Positions 14,301 to 18,260 of a stretch of 18,260 nucleotides of DNA are shown one piece after another. Made by a program: the position numbers and the translations under genes. The notes under the pieces are model-generated. The model was not told the DNA's origin. It did not search any database and worked only from the letters and a program-made list of their open reading frames with translations. Positions within the stretch are counted from its first letter, which is position 1. Every line of letters starts with the position of its first letter. This DNA comes from an uncultured Collinsella sp. (lineage in GTDB: Bacteria > Actinomycetota > Coriobacteriia > Coriobacteriales > Coriobacteriaceae), in the NCBI GenBank assembly GCA_958443265.1, contig CAUCKA010000024.1:1-18260 (forward strand), written 5' to 3'.

Positions 14301-14747
14301 CTACCGCGCCCCGATCAGCTGGACGCCCTTGCGTGCGCCCTTGAGCAGCTTTATCTCGGAGTCGATGAGCTCCGCCATGCGCTCGAATGCCCCGGCGTGC
14401 TGCGTGTCCCCCTTCCGGCGGTACACCTCGAGGTATGCCTGCACGTCCTGGTATAGCTGCTCGCAGTCGGCGACGGCCAACGTGAGGTAGCGCTTGCGTG
14501 CCGCGACGTTCTCGGCGGTGTTCGGGTAGAACGCCTCGGACTTGACGATGTTGTAGACGACGTTGCGGGCCGTCTCGGCCATCGGGACGGCGAACGTGAA
14601 GCGCTGCGATTTCGGGATGGCGCTCGACGCGATGATGCCCAGAACCTCCACGCGCAGCTCGATGGCCGTGTTGTAGAACTCGCGCTCGCTCAGGTTTCTA
14701 AGCCTCTCGGGTACTCCGCTCAAGGCGATGCCCCTCTCTCGTGACAT
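14301..14747 (-). CDS. avd: DGR accessory variability determinant (Avd-like, four-helix bundle)
   Basis: A 148-residue helical protein between the target gene and the TR, the standard place of avd. Avd proteins form pentameric barrels of four-helix bundles, bind the RT and RNA, and are needed for mutagenic homing. Four long helices are suggested at about 19-45 (SEREFYNTAIELRVEVLGII), 55-75, 80-110 (AARKRYLTLAVADCEQLYQDVQ) and 115-138 (ERMAELIDSEIKLLKG), with basic residues at the C-terminus. The start is unsure: ATG at 14747 lies right after a hairpin and T-run and lacks a clear ribosome binding site. A TTG at 14777 adds 10 residues and has AGGA 8 bases upstream. I assign the family by size, helix content and place. 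Confidence 0.82.
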   Translation of the reverse strand: MSRERGIALSGVPERLRNLSEREFYNTAIELRVEVLGIIASSAIPKSQRFTFAVPMAETARNVVYNIVKSEAFYPNTAENVAARKRYLTLAVADCEQLYQDVQAYLEVYRRKGDTQHAGAFERMAELIDSEIKLLKGARKGVQLIGAR

Positions 14748-14748
14748 G

Positions 14749-14775
14749 AAAAGGCGCACGCGCAAGGCGTGCGCC
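14749..14775 (-). terminator. Hairpin with T-run between VR and avd
   Basis: A perfect 9-bp stem, GGCGCACGC (14753-14761) with GCGTGCGCC (14767-14775), around a 5-nt loop. On the minus strand TTTT follows. It lies about 30 bases after the target gene stop. It is either an intrinsic terminator for the target gene or the hairpin that promotes homing downstream of VR in other DGRs. Confidence 0.75.
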
Positions 14776-14804
14776 AAGGTGGGTGTCCTGTACGGTCCGC
14801 TTCG

Positions 14805-15713
14805 CTACCCTAGGAGGAAGCCCACGCGCGGGCGAACCCAGTCGTACGCGGCAGCGTTGTAGTAGGCGTAGCCGTTGCTGTTGACGTAGCAGACGTTCGC
14901 AGACGAGCCACCCCTGACGGAACGGAGCCACCAGTAGCAGCGGCTACCGTTGAGTCGGTGCGCTGTGTCCTTGAAGAGGTCGAACTGGCAGTCGAAGCCG
15001 ACGGAGAATCCGGGCGTGCCCCAGACCGGGCAGCCGTAGACCTCCATCTCGGAGAGCGACCAGACCTTGCCGATGTCCTGCCAGCTCCAGTTGTTGGAGT
15101 CGGTGAGCGCACCGGAGGCGCTGTAGCGCTCCTCGAGCAGCACGCGCTGCGTGAGGATGTACTTGGTCAGGCCCTCGGGCAGGCACGCCTCGAAGGCCGT
15201 CTCCCAGCCCTTGAGCTGCGAGCACAGGTACGGGTTCTTGATGTCTGCCGTGCCCTGGTTGGTGTTCGTCTCGTTCCACGGGATGTACGAGGAGTTGGCG
15301 ACACCGTCGTAGGACGAGCTGACCGCTATGGGCGCGGAGGCCACGAACGCGATGTGGTGCCCCTTGCCGCGGTCGTCGCACCACAGGTACGGGTCGATGT
15401 GCGCGATGATGAATCGCACGGACTGTTGGCCCGCCACGCCGGACGCGGAGACGAGCGGAACGTCGAGGTAGTCGCCCACGCGCAGGCCCGCGAAGTTGTT
15501 CGCCACGATGCGCTTGTGCAGCGCGTCGTAGACCGTGCCGGCGCCGATCTCGCCGGCGAGCAGCGTCGCGATGCTCTGCCCGCCGTACTTGCCGATGAGT
15601 AGCTGCCGGTTGAACTCGGTGCCGTTTAGCGCGAGCTGCGCGTTCGATCTCGCCGTCTCGTCGATGACGTTGAGTGACTGGCCGCCGACGACCAGTGTCT
15701 TTGCATTTGCCAT
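14805..15713 (-). CDS. DGR target: tail receptor-binding protein with C-terminal C-type-lectin-like (DUF6273-like) domain
   Basis: A 302-residue protein following the tail genes, with a strong ribosome binding site (AAGGAGG). Residues 1-80 (TLVVGGQSLNVIDETARSNA...) are a tail-attachment-like region. From about 85 a lectin-like fold follows, with typical DUF6273 blocks: RFIIAHIDPYLW, WNETN, YILTQRVLLEE, WSLSEMEVYG and the C-terminal YWWLRSVRGGSSANVCYVNSNG ... WVRPRVG. The VR (14820-14946) covers the last about 45 codons. Compared with the TR, residues S257, C259, Y260, S279, Y282, Y284, A287, Y290 and V293 have been changed; G298 has a silent change. The WWLRSVRGGSSA part is constant. This should be the surface-exposed ligand-binding end. 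Confidence 0.93.
   Translation of the reverse strand: MANAKTLVVGGQSLNVIDETARSNAQLALNGTEFNRQLLIGKYGGQSIATLLAGEIGAGTVYDALHKRIVANNFAGLRVGDYLDVPLVSASGVAGQQSVRFIIAHIDPYLWCDDRGKGHHIAFVASAPIAVSSSYDGVANSSYIPWNETNTNQGTADIKNPYLCSQLKGWETAFEACLPEGLTKYILTQRVLLEERYSASGALTDSNNWSWQDIGKVWSLSEMEVYGCPVWGTPGFSVGFDCQFDLFKDTAHRLNGSRCYWWLRSVRGGSSANVCYVNSNGYAYYNAAAYDWVRPRVGFLLG
14817..14946 (-). repeat. DGR variable repeat (VR)
   Basis: The 3' end of the target gene, 669 bases from the TR, same strand and no gaps. Nine A-site changes relative to the TR: four A-to-T, four A-to-G and one A-to-C. A tenth A-to-C lies at 14820 just beyond the block. Four AAC codons became TAC (Tyr), two became AGC (Ser). The only non-A difference near the end is 14817 (TR 14148), which marks the edge between the VR-side and TR-side initiation sequences. 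Confidence 0.96.
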
Positions 15714-15722
15714 TTATCCTCC

Positions 15723-16361
15723 TTATGCGAGGGTTACCGTGCTGCCCGAGACAGAGCACGTGTTCCCGAACGTCACCGTGTCACCGGACACCGACGCCTT
15801 GGATGTCGGGCAGTAGACGGTCCCGTCCATGTAGATGAATTTTCCCGTCGCGTCCGCGAGCATCGTGGCTAGCTGGCCGTTCTGCCGGCGCAGCTCGGCG
15901 ACATCGGGCTCTCCGGCAGCGCCCTGCGCCACCGAGTTCGCGATCTTGAGCGCCTGGTTCGCGGCGGCCACGGCGCGAGACGCCGCGCCGTCGGCCGCGG
16001 CGGCCGCATTGCTCGCCAGCGTCGTCGATGCGCTGGCCGTCTGATTCGCGGAGTCCGCCTTCTGGACTGCTGCCTCGGCACTTTTGGTGGCAGTCGAGCA
16101 CTTTGCCGCGGCCGTCCTCGCCGCCCCGGCGGCGGCGTTGGCGTCATTTGCCTGGGTATTTGCGGTGCCCGCGGCGCTGATCGCCAGAGACGCTGCGTTC
16201 TCGGCCTTCTTTCGCGCCGCCTCGACGTCGTCGTAATTCGCGGGGCGAAACTGGTAGGTGGTGACGCTGCCGTCGCTCTCCGTCACGTCGAGGCCGTCGA
16301 TATAGCCGTCGTCCCCCACCCTCACGTCGTAGACGGCGGAGCCGTCGCCTTCGTTGGCCAT
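15723..16361 (-). CDS. Ala-rich helical tail fibre/collar-like protein
   Basis: A 212-residue protein. Residues 1-45 form a short domain (VYDVRVGDDGYIDGLDVTESDGS). Residues 50-165 are a long Ala-rich, probably trimeric coiled-coil stretch (AAGTANTQANDANAAAGAART...). The C-terminus ends in a small beta domain (SVSGDTVTFGNTCSVSGSTVTLA). This shape is typical of tail-fibre stems or connectors. The ATG at 16361 has GGGAGG upstream; the frame extending to 16478 is unsupported. The stop is 9 bases before the DGR target gene, so the stem may carry or precede the diversified tip. Confidence 0.8.
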   Translation of the reverse strand: MANEGDGSAVYDVRVGDDGYIDGLDVTESDGSVTTYQFRPANYDDVEAARKKAENAASLAISAAGTANTQANDANAAAGAARTAAAKCSTATKSAEAAVQKADSANQTASASTTLASNAAAAADGAASRAVAAANQALKIANSVAQGAAGEPDVAELRRQNGQLATMLADATGKFIYMDGTVYCPTSKASVSGDTVTFGNTCSVSGSTVTLA

Positions 16362-16398
16362 GCGGCCTCCCTTCCGCGGGCCTGAGCCCGCACGGTAA

Positions 16399-16632
16399 TC
16401 AAGCGAGTACCCCGATCGCCGTCCAAACGGGCGGCGAGCCGATGAGGACGACCCTCTGTCCGACCTTGGCGGCCGCACATGACGTCGTCATGTGGACCCC
16501 CTCGGCCACGCCGCCGCGCACGAGTACCGAGAGCGTGCCGCCCGACACCGCCGTGACGTAGCCGTAGGCGATCTGCGCCGTGGGCTTGTCCGGCGGCGCG
16601 ATGGCCTCAAGCAGGTCGGAAGCCATGCTCAT
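16399..16632 (-). CDS. Small phage tail protein (possibly OB-fold-like)
   Basis: A 77-residue protein, MSMASDLLEAIAPPDKP then a beta-rich part (AYGYVTAVSGGTLSVLVRGGV, VGQRVVLIGSPPVWTAIGVLA). Beta-strand pattern and place next to a tail hub suggest a small barrel domain as found in baseplates; I do not recognise a family. The ATG overlaps the stop of the preceding gene (ATGA) and has GAGAGGAG upstream. Confidence 0.78.
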   Translation of the reverse strand: MSMASDLLEAIAPPDKPTAQIAYGYVTAVSGGTLSVLVRGGVAEGVHMTTSCAAAKVGQRVVLIGSPPVWTAIGVLA

Positions 16633-18227
16633 GCGGCGCTCCTCTCGAACTTGCGGGCCTCGATGTCCATCGGGCACCCGTCATCAAAGTTAATCGTCTG
16701 CGTCCTGATGCAGACGTGGTCGAGGTCCAGGCCCGCCGCCGGCAGTCGAAGGTTACCCGCGTCGTAGACCGACACCTGGTCGTATATGCAGGTGCAGTTC
16801 ACCCTCTGGATGACGGACCTGCTGTCGTTGAGCAGGGTCGCGGCCCTTGCGTCCGCCGCCTCCTGGATGGCGTCCTGCGGCCATGGCGTCGCCACGGCAC
16901 CCTCCTCGACCTTGTCGGCGACCACCACGGCCTCGCCACCCGCCTCGAGGTACACGTAGCCCGCCGAGACGTCGCTGTAGTTGTCCGCGGGAGTCTCGGT
17001 GGCGACGAGTCGCTGCCACTCGCCCGTGAGCGTCGCGTAGTGCAGGTGCGGGCCGGCCGACAGGGACGGCACCCACCAAGCCTGCAGGCTCACGCGGGCG
17101 CCCTTCGTCCCCTTGATCCACAGGCTCTGTGTGACCGGTACGCCCTCTTTGAGCGACCCGACCCCGTCCTGGCAGAAGCCGATGCGCCCGCCGTCGCTCG
17201 CGACCTTGAGGCCGAAGAAGACGGCAGTCTGCGGGGAGTCCGGCACGTACACGGTGGAGATGGAGCCGTGACTGTCGCTCTGCCTGTAGGTCCCGCTCTC
17301 CTTGGTCCCCGAGCCGACCTGCATCCCCGCGGCGCCGGAGAGGATGTTGGAATCCTCCGTGACGCTCGTGGGCAGGTCGGACAGGTCGTATCGCGCGGTC
17401 TCGCGTCGCCCGGTGCTCACGGTCGAGTACGGGCTGTTGGGGTCATCATCCACCGCTGTGCCGCGCACGGAGATGTCCTGCGAGGAGAAGTCGACGTGGA
17501 TGACGTTGGCGACGCTGAAGGTGTCGTGCTCGTAGTCGAGCCTGAGCGTAATGCGGCAGTTCGGTCCCTCGATATAATCGAAGGCTATCGGCCTCTGGTC
17601 CGGCTCCACATAGCGGCGGAACAGCACGCGGCCGTACGGGTCGGTGTGCGCCGCGAGGAAGCCGGCGGCCTCGAGCAGGCGGTTGACGGCGGCCAGCTTG
17701 GAGTCCGCGCGGTCATCGTCGGACGATGTCGTCGAGATGCCGAACACCCACGTCGACGTGAGCGCGGCGTCGCTCTCGTCCGCGACGACTTCGAGGCCGC
17801 AGCCCTCGGCGATCTTTTTGGCGGCGTCGACCATGTTGGTTTCGGCGGGGATGACGTACGGTCCGTCGAAGTCGTCCTGGGCGAGCGCCCTGAGTCTGCC
17901 GTAGATATCGGCGCTGCCGGTGGTGACGGCGCCGTCGGCGCTCACCTTCGGCGTCGAGACGTAGAAGGTCCCCAGCGCCTCGGTGCGGCTCTCGCCCGTC
18001 CAAGGGGACGAGGCCTCGAGGTACACGCGCAGGAGGTCGGTCCCCATGTCGAGAGTTCCGACGTAGTCGACGCTCCCCTGCTCGAAGATCGCGGTGTCCT
18101 GGTTGCGTTCCACGCTTCCGCCGGTTATGTTGGCGAGCTCGGTGCCCTCCAGCCCCGTCGCGAGGTCGACCCGCACGAAGCGGTACTCGGCCGAGAAGGG
18201 CTCGAGCCAGAAGCTGTCCCTAGGCAT
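16629..18227 (-). CDS. Phage tail hub/fibre protein with carbohydrate-binding-like module
   Basis: A 532-residue protein. The N-terminal part (about 1-290) has the look of a tail-tip hub of long-tailed Gram-positive phages (FRVDLATG-type entry strand, FYVSTPKVSADG, DAAKKIAEGCGLEV, RLLEAAGFLAAHTDPYGRVLFRRYVEP). A jelly-roll-like module follows (about 320-450: VTQSLWIKGTKGARVSLQAWWV, LTGEWQRLVATETP, YLEAGGEAVVVADKVEEGAVATPW), a pattern common in carbohydrate-binding parts of tail fibres. The C-terminal end (about 480-532) is separate and carries a conserved-looking Cys-Thr-Cys (NCTCIYDQ). The start has GGAGGG upstream. The gene overlaps both neighbours. The exact tail role is inferred. Confidence 0.82.
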   Translation of the reverse strand: MPRDSFWLEPFSAEYRFVRVDLATGLEGTELANITGGSVERNQDTAIFEQGSVDYVGTLDMGTDLLRVYLEASSPWTGESRTEALGTFYVSTPKVSADGAVTTGSADIYGRLRALAQDDFDGPYVIPAETNMVDAAKKIAEGCGLEVVADESDAALTSTWVFGISTTSSDDDRADSKLAAVNRLLEAAGFLAAHTDPYGRVLFRRYVEPDQRPIAFDYIEGPNCRITLRLDYEHDTFSVANVIHVDFSSQDISVRGTAVDDDPNSPYSTVSTGRRETARYDLSDLPTSVTEDSNILSGAAGMQVGSGTKESGTYRQSDSHGSISTVYVPDSPQTAVFFGLKVASDGGRIGFCQDGVGSLKEGVPVTQSLWIKGTKGARVSLQAWWVPSLSAGPHLHYATLTGEWQRLVATETPADNYSDVSAGYVYLEAGGEAVVVADKVEEGAVATPWPQDAIQEAADARAATLLNDSRSVIQRVNCTCIYDQVSVYDAGNLRLPAAGLDLDHVCIRTQTINFDDGCPMDIEARKFERSAA

Positions 18228-18260
18228 TGGGCTCCCTCCAGACCTCGCGCTTGGTCGCGA
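18220..18260 (-). CDS. C-terminal end of an upstream phage tail gene (partial)
   Basis: On the minus strand the frame ending at 18220 reads ATKREVWREPNA then stop, overlapping the next gene's start by 8 bases. The same overlap style is seen throughout this operon. Only 12 residues are visible; the product is probably a distal-tail-type protein but cannot be identified. Confidence 0.5.
   Translation of the reverse strand, partial: ATKREVWREPNA

Larger units (their letters stand above)
12706..15713 (-). mobile_element. Complete diversity-generating retroelement cassette
   Basis: Order on the minus strand: target gene with VR, hairpin, avd-like gene, TR, spacer, RT. This is the same order as the Bordetella phage mtd-avd-TR-brt cassette. 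All parts look intact: no stop codon in the RT, catalytic YMDD present, TR in place, VR already mutated. The RT is embedded in the late tail operon between fibre and lysis genes. Confidence 0.95.
10127..18260 (-). mobile_element. Prophage end (tail, DGR and lysis modules), continuing past the window
   Basis: From the tRNA-Lys scar onward every gene is on the minus strand and of phage type: tail proteins, DGR, XkdX, holin, amidase. Gene overlaps and short gaps show one late operon. The integrase, packaging and capsid genes are not in the window and should lie beyond 18260. Siphovirus-type (long-tailed) is most likely from the tail hub/XkdX/holin order. Confidence 0.9.

Noticed and set aside
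14944..15759. 271-aa minus-strand frame overlapping the DGR target gene
   Set aside because: Arg/His-rich composition typical of a shifted frame; the 302-aa target frame has the ribosome binding site and the VR in the right frame.

Overview
The window looks like a piece of a high-GC Coriobacteriia chromosome, most likely Collinsella or a close relative. This is an inference from the SUF operon with SufU, the GGGtGRT protein pair, the codon use and the purine-rich ribosome binding sites; no rRNA or other decisive marker is present. Positions 1-10080 are host sequence. Positions from about 10127 to the end (18260) are the end of a tailed-phage prophage, read entirely from the minus strand.

Host part. 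An overlapping SUF operon (sufB partial, sufD, sufS, sufU) makes Fe-S clusters and ends in a strong terminator at 4099-4132. Next is a 0.6 kb non-coding stretch with short repeats and a REP-like hairpin, then a minus-strand REP-associated (RAYT/Y1) transposase relative that has lost the HUH histidines. A second two-gene Fe-S related operon follows: a NifU/IscU-like scaffold and the GGGtGRT protein, with its own terminator at 7731-7763. A FAD-dependent NadB/FrdA-type oxidoreductase stands alone at 7951-9477. A DinD-like gene at 9639 loses its C-terminal half and runs into GC-rich palindromic sequence next to the prophage junction.

Junction. Positions 10127-10173 hold only the 3' half of a tRNA-Lys(CTT) on the minus strand, still followed by its terminator. 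This is the expected scar of a phage integrating into the tRNA gene. The restored full tRNA should lie at the far prophage end, outside the window.

Prophage part, in transcription order (descending coordinates): the end of an upstream tail gene, a 532-aa tail hub/fibre-like protein, a 77-aa small protein, an Ala-rich helical tail protein, and then a complete diversity-generating retroelement (DGR). The DGR has a C-type-lectin-like target protein with its variable repeat (VR) at the C-terminus, an Avd-like accessory protein, the template repeat (TR), and a reverse transcriptase with YMDD. TR and VR align without gaps over 126 bp, and all 9 differences fall at TR adenines, which is the hallmark of mutagenic homing. 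After the RT come a 106-aa protein, an XkdX-family protein, a membrane-anchored coiled-coil protein, a holin, a secreted amidase endolysin and a tiny membrane protein, closed by a terminator at 10297-10330. The simplest reading is a phage that diversifies its tail-borne receptor-binding protein by retro-homing.
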